Shown here: in pieces, positions 52,099 through 63,081 of the stretch
Numbering within the stretch: position 1 is the first letter of the stretch
How the letters are laid out: the number at the start of each line of letters is the position of its first letter
Assembly (NCBI RefSeq): GCF_002804205.1
Contig: NZ_CP024962.1
Coordinates: 186,001-250,000, forward strand
Source of the DNA: Entomoplasma freundtii
Lineage (GTDB): Bacteria > Bacillota_I > Bacilli_A > Mycoplasmatales > Mycoplasmataceae
DNA: 64,000 bases
Direction: 5' to 3'
Program-made: the position numbers and the translations under genes
Notes under the pieces: model-generated
Seen by the model: the letters and a program-made list of their open reading frames with translations, nothing else
Database searches by the model: none
Told to the model about the DNA's origin: nothing

Positions 52099-52821
52099 TT
52101 ACAAAGCTACATTATGATAAACGTTTTGAACATCCTCCAAATCGTCTAATTTATCCAAAAGGCTTTGGAAATTTTTGGCATCCTCGTCACTAAGAGTCAA
52201 TGGCGTATCAATGGGAACCATCCTGGTTTCGGAAACGACATAGTTTTTTACACCTAAGTTATCTAAAACTTTTTTAGTCGCCGCATAATCCTTAAATGGG
52301 GCGTAAACTAACGTCAAACCGTCATCTTCTAAAACATCATCAACACTAGCAGAAGCCATCATCAATTCTTCGAGAATTTCGTCAAGTTCTAAATCTAATT
52401 GTCCATTTTCAAAAACAAAAATCGAGGCTGGTTTAAAAAGAAAACTGACCTTTCCTTCGGGATTACCATGGTTTTTATTTAGAACTTCTCGAATCAAGGC
52501 AGCGGCACGGTTAACATTGGTCGTTAATGAATCAATAATAATTGCACTTCCCCCTGGTCCCAAAGCTTCATAACGGTTGGTAACATAACTTTCAGCATCA
52601 CTACCTTGAGCCCGTTTGATTGCCCGTTGAATAACGTCACTTGGAATTTGTTGCGATTTCGCTTTTTCGATTAAAGCACGGAGCTCTAAATTGGCTTTTG
52701 GATCTGGTCCACCCCTTTTGGTGGCCATATAAATTTCTTTGGCTGCACGACCATTAGCAGCAGATTTTTTTGCGGCAGTTTTTGCCATTGAGGCTGCGCG
52801 CACTTCATGGGCTCTTCCCAT
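52099..52821 (-). CDS. yebC: YebC/PmpR-family regulatory or translation-associated protein
   Basis: 240 residues, the normal family length. Opens MGRAHEVRAASMAKTAAKKSAANGR-like basic region, then GGPDPKANLELRALIEKAKS and YEALGPGGSAIIIDSLTTN, all diagnostic. Family members bind DNA or relieve ribosome stalling; which applies here is unknown. It lies 15 bases after the YhaM-like gene and is probably co-transcribed with it. Confidence 0.95.
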   Translation of the reverse strand: MGRAHEVRAASMAKTAAKKSAANGRAAKEIYMATKRGGPDPKANLELRALIEKAKSQQIPSDVIQRAIKRAQGSDAESYVTNRYEALGPGGSAIIIDSLTTNVNRAAALIREVLNKNHGNPEGKVSFLFKPASIFVFENGQLDLELDEILEELMMASASVDDVLEDDGLTLVYAPFKDYAATKKVLDNLGVKNYVVSETRMVPIDTPLTLSDEDAKNFQSLLDKLDDLEDVQNVYHNVAL

Positions 52822-52836
52822 ATTTTTCTCCTTTAA

Positions 52837-53847
52837 TTATTTTTTGGTTTTTGCTTTTACTTTGTCAAAATGGTGATAAAACATCTTGTTATCTTCACTT
52901 GGCAATTTTGGTGTCCAACTAAAGAGGTTAACTTTACTTATTTCTTCATTCGTTCGGTAGATTCGAGCATCTAGATTATCGAAGGTCGATAAGATAACCG
53001 CTTCAATTGTATGTGGTTCAACTGGTGATCCAAAGTCATGCTTGCCATGACTAGCAAGGATGAGATGTTCTAGTAAGGTAACTGAGGCGTTTTGACGGCC
53101 ATTCTCATAATCAATAAAACCTAACTCATGAGCAGCTTGGACTACTTGAGAATTACCTAAGGAAATATGTCCAATTAATTTTCCTTCTAATGAATAATCA
53201 TTAGCACCAATGTTATTAATTTCCACCACCTTACCAAGGTCATGAAGAATGGCTCCTGCAATCAGAAGCTCTCAGTCAATATTGGCATAACTATAATTAT
53301 CACGAATGGCTAGAATATTTTTGACTAACGTATAACTATGTCAAAACAAACCACCATGAACGTTATGATGAATAAAGATTGCTGCAGGGTATCTTAAAAA
53401 TTCTTTCTCATATTTTTTTAAGAGGTGTAAAGTCACTTTACGATAAACTTCATTTTCAAAACCACCAACAAGCTTCTTGAAATCTTGATAATGTTTTTCA
53501 ACATCAAGAGGAGCTTTGACAAAAAAATCGTCGCTTTTAAAACCAAATTTTGTCAAATCGTTTTCCGTTAAAACAGCATATTCATTTATTTTTAATTGTA
53601 ATTGACCACGGTATTCACTAGTCACGGCTTTGGTTAAATGAATGTACTGATTGGGTACGAGGTGTTCTTTATCGTAGTCATTAACCATTCATCTTCTTGC
53701 TTCTAACCGACCACTAGGATCCACTAAATTCAAAATTAAATAATTTTGGCCATTGGCTCCAGATAATAAAGTGGCTCTTTCTATTCTTACTAAAAGTTCT
53801 AAATCATTTTCATTGGCTTTTAAATCATGAAGTTTTTTCATCGTCAT
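52837..53847 (-). CDS. YhaM-like 3'-5' exoribonuclease (OB fold plus HD domain)
   Basis: 336 residues. An N-terminal OB-fold region (ATLLSGANGQNYLILNLVDPSG) and a metal-dependent HD domain: HHNVHGGLFWHS, ILHDLGKV and LEHLILASHG. This matches B. subtilis YhaM, which trims DNA and RNA. Two ATGs, 53847 and 53841, both have GG-rich sites; I use the first. The frame is continuous through TGA codons at the WMVND and FWHSYT Trp positions. Confidence 0.87.
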
Positions 53848-53961
53848 CCTTATCCTTTTAATTTTAACGTTTTCAACATTTTTAATCTACACTTCCCTCT
53901 GACTTTCATTTTTGATTTAGAATGAGTAAATTAAAGATGACTACCAAAAAGGAGAAAACTT

Positions 53962-54720
53962 ATGAAGGTAATATTAATCGATGCCGGGAATACAACAATT
54001 GATTGCCGCTTCTTCCAACAACAAACCAAAAAAATTAAGAAAGGTCTTCGAGTCTTAACTAATGACTTCTTAGCTATGACTCCGCGGGATTTCTTAGATA
54101 AATTAGCCATTACTACACCTGAACCAGTTTTTTTAGCTTATTCTAGTGTTGTCCCAAATTTTAATCAATGATTGACTGATTTACCCCGTTGAGTCAACGT
54201 TTTCAATATTCGTGATTCATCGTTAATTAATAATAAGGATTTTGACTTTGATTGAGAAAGACTAGGGAGCGATTTTTTGGCTATGTTTTATGCCCGCGAA
54301 TGGACTAATGCCGTCTTGATTAATTGTGGTACCGCTTCGACCATTAGTTTTATCTCTCAAGGAAAATTTCAAGGAACAATCATTACTCCTGGAGTAACAA
54401 TTGGTTTAGAGGCTTTAATTAATAAAGCTGCCTTACTTACGCCCGGAGCTTATAAATGAGAAACAGCTCTTTTTGGCCAAAATACTCAGGTTTCTTTAGG
54501 AATTGGTTGTGTTAATGGTCATTACGAAATGTTAAAGTCACTTGCTACTAAACAAATGACTATTAAATCGGAAATTGTGTTCACAGGAGGTAACGCGATT
54601 TTATTCCAACCCGGTTGAACTCAGGATGGTTTTGAATACCAAGAAGATTTAATCTTTGCAGGACTTATTTATTTATCACAATCAGCACTCAAAATTGCTA
54701 ATAACAAAATAAAAAACTAA
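53962..54720 (+). CDS. coaX: Type III pantothenate kinase
   Basis: First step of coenzyme A synthesis; ASKHA fold, 252 residues. The phosphate-binding start is LIDAGNTTIDCRF (Asp7), LINCGTASTISFI is the central motif and FTGGNA the adenosine motif. AAAGGAG precedes the ATG. Five TGA Trp codons. Its last three codons lie in a terminator stem that also encodes the end of ackA on the other strand; the two stops overlap by 3 bases. Confidence 0.9.
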
Positions 54721-54746
54721 ACAAGGTTGTTTAGTTTTTTATTTTG
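54705..54746. terminator. Shared terminator within both coaX and ackA ends
   Basis: Perfect 20-bp stem (54705-54724 with 54727-54746) around GG. Its left arm encodes the last residues of CoaX, and most of the hairpin encodes the C-terminus of AckA (KKLNNLV) on the - strand. T runs on both strands suit both transcripts. Confidence 0.85.
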
Positions 54747-55937
54747 AGAAGTCATTAATTTAATTGTTTCTTGAGCAATCATTAATTCTTCATTAGTACG
54801 TACAACATAAATCGGAATTTTAGAAGTAGGTGCCGAAATCTTACTTCATTCCTGATATTTTTCATGATTAGCATTATTATCTAAGACAAGATTTAACAAT
54901 GGCAAATTCATGATGATGCTTTGCCGAATTAATGGTGAATTTTCACCAATTCCAGCAGTGAAAACTAGGGCATCGATAGGCTCGCCAATCCTATTAGCCA
55001 TTGTCACAATAAAGTCTGCAGCAATTTGCACATACTTTTCATAAGCTAAACTTGGCAATTTAGTCCCCTTTTTTCATTCATTTTCAATATCACGCATATC
55101 ACTTGAAAATTGTGAAAGTCCTAATAGACCAGATTTTTTATTGAGCAAATCGGTGACTTCGTCAAGATTTAAATTGAGCTCTTTACCCATATAAGCCAAA
55201 ATAGAAGGATCAATATTGCCTGAACGCGTTCCCATCATTAAACCAGCTAAAGGTGTAAAGCCCATGGTAGTGTCAAAAGATACTCCCTTTTTAATAGCAG
55301 CAACACTAGCCCCATTACCAAGGTGGCAAACAATTAAATTAAGTTTGTGACTTGCCTTGCCGGTGATTTCTGCCATTTTTTGGGTAATAAACTGGTAACT
55401 AATGCCATGGAAACCATATTTCCGTACTTGGTGATTTTGGTATCACTCGTAAGGAACGGGATAAATGAAGTTGACTTCTGGAATTGTCTGGTGAAAGGCG
55501 GTATCAAATTGTGCTACGAGTGTTGCTTGAGGAATCACTTTTTCAAAGGCTTCAATAGCGATAAGGGCGCCAGGGTTATGCAAAGGCGCCAATTTGGCTG
55601 CCTCTTTAATAATCATTTTTGTTTCTTGGTCAATAATAATTGGTTTAGTGATTTTATTTGTACCATGTACTACACGAAAACCAATACCTTCAATATCGGT
55701 AGGTTTATTAATTAATTGTAAGTTTTGTAAACTAGCGATAATGGTCTCGACAGCTCGTAGATGGTTGGGAAAATCGTGTTGTCAAGTGTCTTTTATCCCA
55801 TTTGCCTTAATGGTTAAGCTACCATCTAAACCAATTCGCTCAGCTATCCCCTCTGCTATAATCTCCAAATGCCCTTGAACTACTTTATAAAGTCGGAACT
55901 TGATTGAACTACTTCCTGAATTCACTACTAAAACCAT
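54717..55937 (-). CDS. ackA: Acetate kinase
   Basis: Forms acetate and ATP from acetyl phosphate; 406 residues. VLVVNSGSSSIKFRL at the N-terminus, HLGNGASVAAIK and FTAGIGENSPLIRQ further on, and TRSGNIDPSIL are all typical. ATG 55937 has AAAGGAG 11 bases upstream and lies 4 bases after the pta stop. TAG stop at 54717-54719 overlaps the coaX stop on the other strand. Last gene of the nox-lplA-pdh-pta-ackA run. Confidence 0.97.
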
Positions 55938-55941
55938 TTTA

Positions 55942-56985
55942 TTACGAACTCCTTTGTTGACAACCAGATTCTTGTTGACTTTCATCTTCTAAGTGAGGGG
56001 AATTTTTGGCAACTTGTTTTGTTTGTTGCGCCTGAAAAGCAGTAATTAAAGCTGTCTCGTAAATATCGGCTAGTTCTGCCCCCCGGCTTAAATCGTTAAC
56101 AGGTTTATTTAAACCTAAAATAAAAGGTCCGGCAGCCTTAAAATTAGCTAACCGTTGAGCTATCTTGTAACCGATATTTCCTGACTGCAAATCAGGGAAG
56201 ACAAAAATATCTGGATGGTTTTTCGTAATTTTAGTTTCCGGTGCTTTTTTTAAACGGATATTTTTGTCAAAAGCAGCATCAAATTGTATTTCACCATCAA
56301 AAACAAAATCTACAGATGGATCTTTAGCAAGGATTTTAGCCGCTTCTTGCACGTTATCGACTTGAGGCCCAAAACCTGATCCTTTTGTTGAATAACTTAA
56401 AAGAGCTACTTCTGGTTTTGTGATACCGAGTTCGTTGGCAAACTGGGCTCCTAATTTAGCAATTGTAGCTAATTGTTGTGGATTTGGAACCACATTTAAA
56501 GCGCAATCTGTAAAAAGGTAATTTTCATTTTCTCGTCGCAAAATCATCGCGGAAGAAGCTAAAGACAAACCAGGTTGAGTTTTAATGATTTGTAAAGCAG
56601 GTCTCAGTGTTTCTGCGGTAGTAAAAGTAAGGCCACAAACCATTCCATCGACTTGACCGTTTTGGCAAAGCATAGCGCCTAAATAGGCCCGGTTTTTCAT
56701 CAGTGCTTGAGCTTGCTCAAACGTTGTTTTTGATCCCCGAAGGGCCATAAAATCAGTCACAAAAGGTTTCAAATCAATGTCTTCCATTGTGAGAAACTTA
56801 ATCATTCCATTTAAATCCTGAGGGACTTGGCTTTTAGTTTCAAATAATAACCAAGGAATGGCTATTTTTTTGTTTACTAATTCTTTAGCAACCATTTGAA
56901 TTTTCTTTTCGTTTCCTTCTGGAAAAACTAATTTCATTTTTGGTCCTTGTTTGAGAAAGGCTTCAATATCGGTGAGTGAATACAT
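55942..56985 (-). CDS. pta: Phosphate acetyltransferase
   Basis: Converts acetyl-CoA and phosphate to acetyl phosphate; 347 residues. LVFPEGNEKKIQ, MVCGLTFTTAETLRPALQ, LLSYSTKGSGFGPQV and FVFPDLQSGNIGYKIAQRL are family motifs. The C-terminus is extended by about 20 polar residues (SPHLEDESQQES region) beyond the usual end. It follows pdhD by 29 bases. Confidence 0.97.
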   Translation of the reverse strand: MYSLTDIEAFLKQGPKMKLVFPEGNEKKIQMVAKELVNKKIAIPWLLFETKSQVPQDLNGMIKFLTMEDIDLKPFVTDFMALRGSKTTFEQAQALMKNRAYLGAMLCQNGQVDGMVCGLTFTTAETLRPALQIIKTQPGLSLASSAMILRRENENYLFTDCALNVVPNPQQLATIAKLGAQFANELGITKPEVALLSYSTKGSGFGPQVDNVQEAAKILAKDPSVDFVFDGEIQFDAAFDKNIRLKKAPETKITKNHPDIFVFPDLQSGNIGYKIAQRLANFKAAGPFILGLNKPVNDLSRGAELADIYETALITAFQAQQTKQVAKNSPHLEDESQQESGCQQRSS

Positions 56986-57014
56986 TAATAGTTCCCTACT
57001 TTACACTTTCTATC

Positions 57015-58907
57015 CTAAATGTTAATAGCTACCCCTGACCAAAGCGCTTGCGCTGTTTCGCCAATTGCTTCGCTCATTGTTGGATGCGGATGAATTGTAT
57101 GGGCTAGCTCGGTTATTGTTCCTTCGGCTTCCATCAAAACTGTAATTTCGCTAATCATTTCCGTCGCGCGATTACCAATGATATGAGCGCCAAGAACCTT
57201 CCCAAAAGGTTCTTCAACGATAACTTTTGTAAATCCATAGGGATGACCATCAACAATCGCCTTACCAATTGCTGAAAATGGAAATTTATAAACTTTATAA
57301 TTTATTCCTTCTCTTTGGCATTGGGGTTCAGTTTTACCAACAACGGCAATTTCTGGGTGAGAATAAACACAACTTGGCACTTCGTCATAGTTAATCCGCA
57401 AATCTTCGGCACGTGGCAAACCATTTTTTGCAGCGATATGGTTAGCCGCAACTTCCCCTTCATGGCTGGCTACATGGGCTAACATTAAATGCCCGTTAAT
57501 ATCCCCAACAGCATAGATGTTGGGGATATTAGTTTGCCCATATTCATTAGCAACTTTTAAGAAACCACGATTGTCCTTGTCCAATGCTAAATTATCAAAG
57601 CCTTGAAGAACTGGACCTCGACCAACTGATTCTAAACAATAATCGGCACTTAATTTGTGTTCTCTACCTTCATGCTCAAAAATGACATTTTTGTCCTCAA
57701 TTTTGACGATTTGTGCATTAGTAATAATTTTCACGCCGTATTTATCTGCTAGGAGTTTAGTCATTTCTTGAGAAATATCAGGGTCAAGCATTTCTAAAAT
57801 TGTTGGTAATCCCTGCAATAAAGTTACTTCAGCACCGAAATTGCTGAAAAGACAAGCAAATTCTACCCCGATTACTCCACCACCAATAATGATTACCTTT
57901 TTAGGCACTTTTGGTAACGATAAGGCTTCGGTTGAATTAATTAAGAAACCTGCTTTTTTAGCTTCAGAAAAACCCGGCAATGGTAAGGTATTTGGTTTTG
58001 AACCAGTTGCGATAACTAAGTTGGCACCAGTATAAACTTTGTCATTAACCTTGATTGAGTGGTTATCCACACTTAGCGCTTCACCCTCGATATGGTCAAC
58101 CTGATTTTTCTTTAAGAGGTACAAGACGCCATTAGTCAATTTTTCGACAACATCGTTCTTACGTTTTTGGACAACGGATCAATTTAAAGTTACTTTATTG
58201 TTATCACCTAGTTCGACGCCAAAAGCTTCAGTCTTCTTGCGAGTTTGCTCATAAAGTTTGGCTGATTTTAATAAAGCTTTAGTAGGGATGCACCCTACAT
58301 TCAAACAAACTCCACCATATTTATCCTTTTCAATTACAAGGGCCTTTAGTCCTAATTGGTGCGACTTAATGGCGGTAGTATAGCCACCTAAGCCACCGCC
58401 GATGACAATGACATCGTAGTCATAAGTTGTCTTTTGTTCTTGGGGAATTGCTTGACTTTCCTGTTCTTGAAGTTTGTCCGTTTCCACTTCTGGATTTGTT
58501 GTTGGTTTATTATTTATTGGTTGTTGAGCCCGAGGCGGTAGAAGATCGTTAGAAACTGGTGTTGAACCAACTACACTAGCGTTTTCCTCAACATCAACCA
58601 TCGGACTTACAGATTTTGTGGTTGCAGTTTCTTGCGATTTATTTGTATCCAAACTAGCTTCAACATTTTTTTGACCATCATCAATTTCCATTACTACGTC
58701 ACCGACTTTAATTTCTTGGTCAGTTTGGATATTAATTTTGGCAATTTTTCCAGATGTGGGCGCTGGAATTTCAGAATTAACTTTATCTGTTTCAACATAA
58801 AACAAACTATCCCCTGCTTTAACAGTGTCGCCAAGTTTGACAAGGACCTCAACTACTTTCCCCTCGGTTAGACCTTCACCGATGTCTGCAAATTTTACTT
58901 TATACAT
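57015..58907 (-). CDS. pdhD: Dihydrolipoamide dehydrogenase (E3) with N-terminal lipoyl domain
   Basis: 630 residues. Residues 1-78 form a lipoyl domain with lipoyl-Lys42 in [10 protein letters not shown] flexible linker rich in Pro, Gln, Thr and Ser runs to about 160. The flavoprotein starts at [12 protein letters not shown], with the redox disulfide Cys201/Cys206 in [14 protein letters not shown], a second Rossmann [12 protein letters not shown] and the C-terminal [12 protein letters not shown] with the catalytic His/Glu pair. Lipoyl-E3 fusions are known in mycoplasmas; here it is the only lipoyl domain in the operon. AAAGAGG precedes the ATG. Confidence 0.97.
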
Positions 58908-58922
58908 AACTAACCTCTTTCT

Positions 58923-59885
58923 TTAAATAAATAATGTAATAGGATTTTGGAGAAAAGTTTCCATTTTTAAAAGAAACCGTCCCGCATCGGCTCCGTCGAT
59001 TATACGGTGATCCGCTGTTAAAGAAAAAGGCATCATGTAGCGGGGGGTTGGACTTAAATCATCAGGATTTAAGTAAATTGGTTCACGATGCATTGTGCCA
59101 ACACCCAGGATAGCGGATTCAGGAGAATTAATTAAGGGAGTTGCAAAATCCAAACCCACGGCTCCAAAGTTTGTGATTGTAAATGTACCTTCACTCATTT
59201 CTGATAGAGCAAGTTTTTTTTCTTTAGCTTTGTTTGCTAATGAACTAATGGCTTGTGCGATGGCAAAAATAGAAAGTTGGTCTGCGTCTTTGATGACTGG
59301 CACCATTAAACCATCGGGCGTATCGACAGCGATGCCAATATTAATATTTTTAACATAGTGGATAGCTTTATTAGCTTCATCAATTTGGGCATTAACATTC
59401 GGCATCTCTTGCAGGGCTTTGGCAGCTGCTTTCACTAAAAAAGCTAAATAGGTAAGTTTGGTTCCTTGTTTTTGAGCCTCGACCATTAAACTCTTTTTCA
59501 TGGTGACTGTTGGTGTAATATCCATTTTTTTCATTCCTGTAAAGGCTGCATTTGTTTGGTGGCTATAGGTCATGGCCTTCATGGTAGCTTTGCGAATCCC
59601 TGACATTGGTTTTGCTTCAAAAGTTAATTTGGTGGAAACTACTTTTGCTGAGGGAGCATTTGGATTATTAATTGTAAGTGATGGACTTTGGTTATGGGTC
59701 TGACCTGAACCTGAAACAAGATTATTATCTTGAGTGGTCTTGTCATGATTTGCCAAAGCTTCAACATCTTTCACAAGAATGCGTTGATTAGGTCCTGTTG
59801 GTGTAATAGTGGCCAAATCGATACCCATTGCGGCTGCTATTTTGCGTGCTAGGGGCGTGGCGCGAACGTTAGATTTTGTTCCCAT
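58923..59885 (-). CDS. pdhC: Dihydrolipoamide acetyltransferase (E2) lacking a lipoyl domain
   Basis: 320 residues. The protein begins directly with a peripheral-subunit-binding domain (ATPLARKIAAAMGI ... LVKDV, about residues 9-42), a linker to about 90, then the acetyltransferase core ending in TADHRIIDGADAGRF with His293 and Asp297. Normal E2 carries one or more N-terminal lipoyl domains; none is present, and an in-frame TAA two codons upstream of the ATG excludes a missed extension. An AAAGGAT site precedes the start. Acetyl transfer must use the lipoyl domain on E3. Confidence 0.93.
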   Translation of the reverse strand: MGTKSNVRATPLARKIAAAMGIDLATITPTGPNQRILVKDVEALANHDKTTQDNNLVSGSGQTHNQSPSLTINNPNAPSAKVVSTKLTFEAKPMSGIRKATMKAMTYSHQTNAAFTGMKKMDITPTVTMKKSLMVEAQKQGTKLTYLAFLVKAAAKALQEMPNVNAQIDEANKAIHYVKNINIGIAVDTPDGLMVPVIKDADQLSIFAIAQAISSLANKAKEKKLALSEMSEGTFTITNFGAVGLDFATPLINSPESAILGVGTMHREPIYLNPDDLSPTPRYMMPFSLTADHRIIDGADAGRFLLKMETFLQNPITLFI

Positions 59886-59949
59886 TGATTATCTATCCTT
59901 TCTTTATAATCACTAGTTTGACTAAGATTAATTGGTAAAGTTTCCATAA

Positions 59950-60939
59950 CTAAAATTTATAATCTAGAAGGTCTTTCATCTTTTCATAAATTTTGGCAGG
60001 ATTTACTTGGTGAAAACTTTCTCCTCTATCGAAAGGAATTGCAATATCATAGCCGGTTACTCGTGCCAAAGGGGCCTTTAAATAGTCAAAGGCCTCTTCA
60101 TTAACGGTAGCCATGATTTCAGCGGCCACAGAAAATGATTTTACGGCTTCATGCGTGACTAAAAGACGACCAGTTTTCTTCACCGATTCGATAACCATTT
60201 TTTTATCCCAAGGAACAATTGTACGAAGATCAATAAGATCAATAGTTATTTCTGGACGTTCTGCTTTAAGCATTGCGACTGCTTTTTGAGCGTCGACAGT
60301 TTGGGCTCCATAAGTCACAATTGTTAAGTCTTGACCTTCGGCAATTTTATAGGCTTCGCCAATTGGCAAAGTATAGAAACCATCGGGTACTTCTTGCTTA
60401 TAAGCTCGATATAACTTGGTTGGTTCAAAGAAAATAATTGGGTCTGGAGATTCAATAGCAGCAAGAAGGAGACCTTTGGTATCGTAAGGTGTCGAAGGAA
60501 TGATAACCTTTAGGCCCGGTGTATGAGCATAAATCGCTTCCATAGCTTCCGAGTGATGTTCTAAAGCTCTAATGCCTCCTCCCATTGGCATGCGAATAAC
60601 CATTGGCACTGTTCAACGACCGCGCGAACGATTCCGCATTTTAGAAATATGGGTCAAAATATTTTGTAAAGAGGCTCATCCCAAACCTTGAAACTGTAAC
60701 TCAACGACTGGTTTCATACTATTAAGGGCCATACCCATACCCACACCGGCAAATGTTGCTTCGGAAATTGGAGCATCGAAAACTCTATTTTCTCCATATT
60801 TTGCTTGCAAGCCTTGAGTGGAACGGAAAACCCCACCTTCAAAACCGGCATCTTCCCCATAGATGACTACTTCTGGTCATTTCGCTAAAGCTTCATCAAG
60901 AGCATTAGTGACAGCTTGGACATTATTTAAAACGGGCAT
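59950..60939 (-). CDS. pdhB: Pyruvate dehydrogenase E1 beta subunit
   Basis: 329 residues. YGEDAGFEGGVFRSTQGL, MPMVIRMPMGGG and HHSEAMEAIYAHTPGLKVIIPS are typical of E1 beta. The ATG overlaps the pdhA stop by one base (TAATG) with GGAGG 10 bases before. Forms the thiamine diphosphate-dependent E1 with PdhA. Confidence 0.97.
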
Positions 60940-62054
60940 TAATGATGAACCTCCTTCATTTCTGGGTGGGCGTTATGGAACGCCACTGCTTCTTCATATT
61001 GTTTTTCTAAATCTGGTGTCATTTCTGAATACATATAGGCAAAAATTTCTTTTAGGTCATAATCCTTGTTTTTAAGCGCGATAGCAAATTCTTCTTCAAT
61101 GAATTTATCTTGTTCAGTTTCCATAGTTAGCTGTTTAGTGTCATCTCAAAGTCCTTGAGATAAAAGATATTTTTTTAACCGAACTAGCGGGTCTTTAGGA
61201 AGTCATTCAGCGAGTTCTTCATCGGGGCGATATATTTTCGGGTTATCAGATGAGGAGTGAGCGCCCAAACGATAAGTATCAACTTCCACCAAAATTGGAC
61301 CATTCCCCTCCCTAACTCACTCAAAGGCCTCTTTAAAAACACCATAGCTTGCTAAAAAATCATTACCATCAACACGAATACCAGGGATTCCAGTTGCTAT
61401 GCCTTTGATAGCAAAATTTTGCGCTTTAGTAGCTTTTGAAACCGGTGTTGAAATCGCATATTTATTATTTTCGATAACAAAAATGACTGGTACTTCATGC
61501 AATTTGGCAAAATTCATGGCTTCATAAACTTCACCTTGACTTGAACCACCATCGCCAGTTGTTGTTAAAACAACACCCGGTTTTTTATGGTATTTTTCAG
61601 CAAAGGCAATTCCAGTCGCATGTGAATATTGTGTTCCAATCACAATGTTTGGCGGTAATGAGTTAATACCTTCAGGGGCTATCCCTCCGCGTTCGTTGCC
61701 AGCTCAATACATCATAATGTTATGCATTGGCATTCCTACAGTTAACCAAGCGGCATTATTGCGATAGCCTGAAAGAAACCAATCTGTCCCTTTTTTAATT
61801 TGCATGGCATAAGCTACCTCTCCAGCTTCTTGGCCTGTTGATGAAAGGAAGGAAAGGATTCGACCTAAACGTTGTTGCTTGTTTTGGTAATCATCTTGCC
61901 GACGTGAAAGAGACATGAGCTTATAAGCCTCAATTAATGTTTCGGGTGTAATATCTGGCATCAGACGTTTATTTAAAATTTCCCCGTTTTGATCCATGAT
62001 GCTAACCATATCGTTTTTAAGCGGATTAAATTTTCCTAAATATTTATATTCCAT
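60939..62054 (-). CDS. pdhA: Pyruvate dehydrogenase E1 alpha subunit
   Basis: 371 residues. The thiamine diphosphate motif begins GDGGSSQGEVYEAMNFAKL and ends with the Asn-Asn pair in IENNKYAIST. The N-terminal LMSLSRRQDD and WFLSGYRNN are conserved. GGGAGATT precedes ATG 62054. First pdh gene, 25 bases after lplA. Confidence 0.97.
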
Positions 62055-62079
62055 ATCAATCTCCCTTAATTGTCGAATT

Positions 62080-63081
62080 TTATTGAAATAATAAATGAAC
62101 TAATTTTTCGTGAGTCATTGCCTCACCAAACACATCTTGTAGTAAGGGTAGCGGTACTAATCGAATTGTGTCGGAATTTAATTTTTGACCAATAAGGCAT
62201 TTTGTGACAAGACCTATTGATAAAGAACCTAAAAAATCTCCTTCAAAATTTAAATCCTTAATAATCCCATCATCAGTATCCAACGAGGCCTTGATAAGAC
62301 CGATTTCTGGTCAATAAACCTCTTTTTCGCTCATGAAACTTTGGTTTTTCCCAAAATTCCACTCCCAAGTTGAATATTTTTTTGCTACTAGTTGGTCAAT
62401 ATTCAGCCAATCTTCATCATCCAAAACAATTTCTTGGACTTCATCATTTTTGGCATAGCTGATGGCCAAATTGTTAATAAAAGTTTCCATTGTCCATGGC
62501 ACTGGGAGAAGATTTTTAATATTTATGACCCGTGCTCGGACTGATTTTACTTTTTTTGATTGCAATTTGAGCGGATTAACGTTTAAATATTTTTCTAAGC
62601 GATTAAGGTCAACGTCATAAAGAATTGTGCCATGAGCTAATGTCTTGGTCGGCGTTTGTAATTGGGCATTGCCTGAAATTTTGGCTCCATCAATTTCAAG
62701 ATCGTTACGACCACTGAACTTAACGTTCAAACCTTGATTTTGCAATAACGTAATAACTGGGGTTAAGCATTCTTCAAAAACCTTGTTAGGCGATAAGGCA
62801 GCCTCTTTGTTTTTCTGGGCAATTAAAGAAAAACAAAGATTACCCAAATCTTGAAAGACTGCCCCTCCTCCGGTATTACGACGGACCACATTTACTAAAT
62901 CGTTTTCAACTGGATCTAAGTTAATTTCGGCCAAAATATTTTGGTTTCGTCCAATCACAATGGTGTTTTCATTTTGCCAAAGGAACACAATTGGACAAGG
63001 ATATTTATTACTTGTAAGTAGATATTCTTCTGTTGCTAAATTATGGTATGGACTATTGGTCCTGGAAATCAAGAGATGCAT
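62080..63081 (-). CDS. lplA: Lipoate-protein ligase A
   Basis: Attaches lipoate to the lipoyl lysine; 333 residues with the large catalytic domain (RRNTGGGAVFQDLGNLCFSLI, GRNDLEIDGAKISGNAQ, LAHGTILYDVDL) and the small C-terminal domain. Its only visible target in the window is the lipoyl domain of PdhD. ATG 63081 lies 29 bases inside the end of nox, with AAGGAAAAG upstream. Confidence 0.95.
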
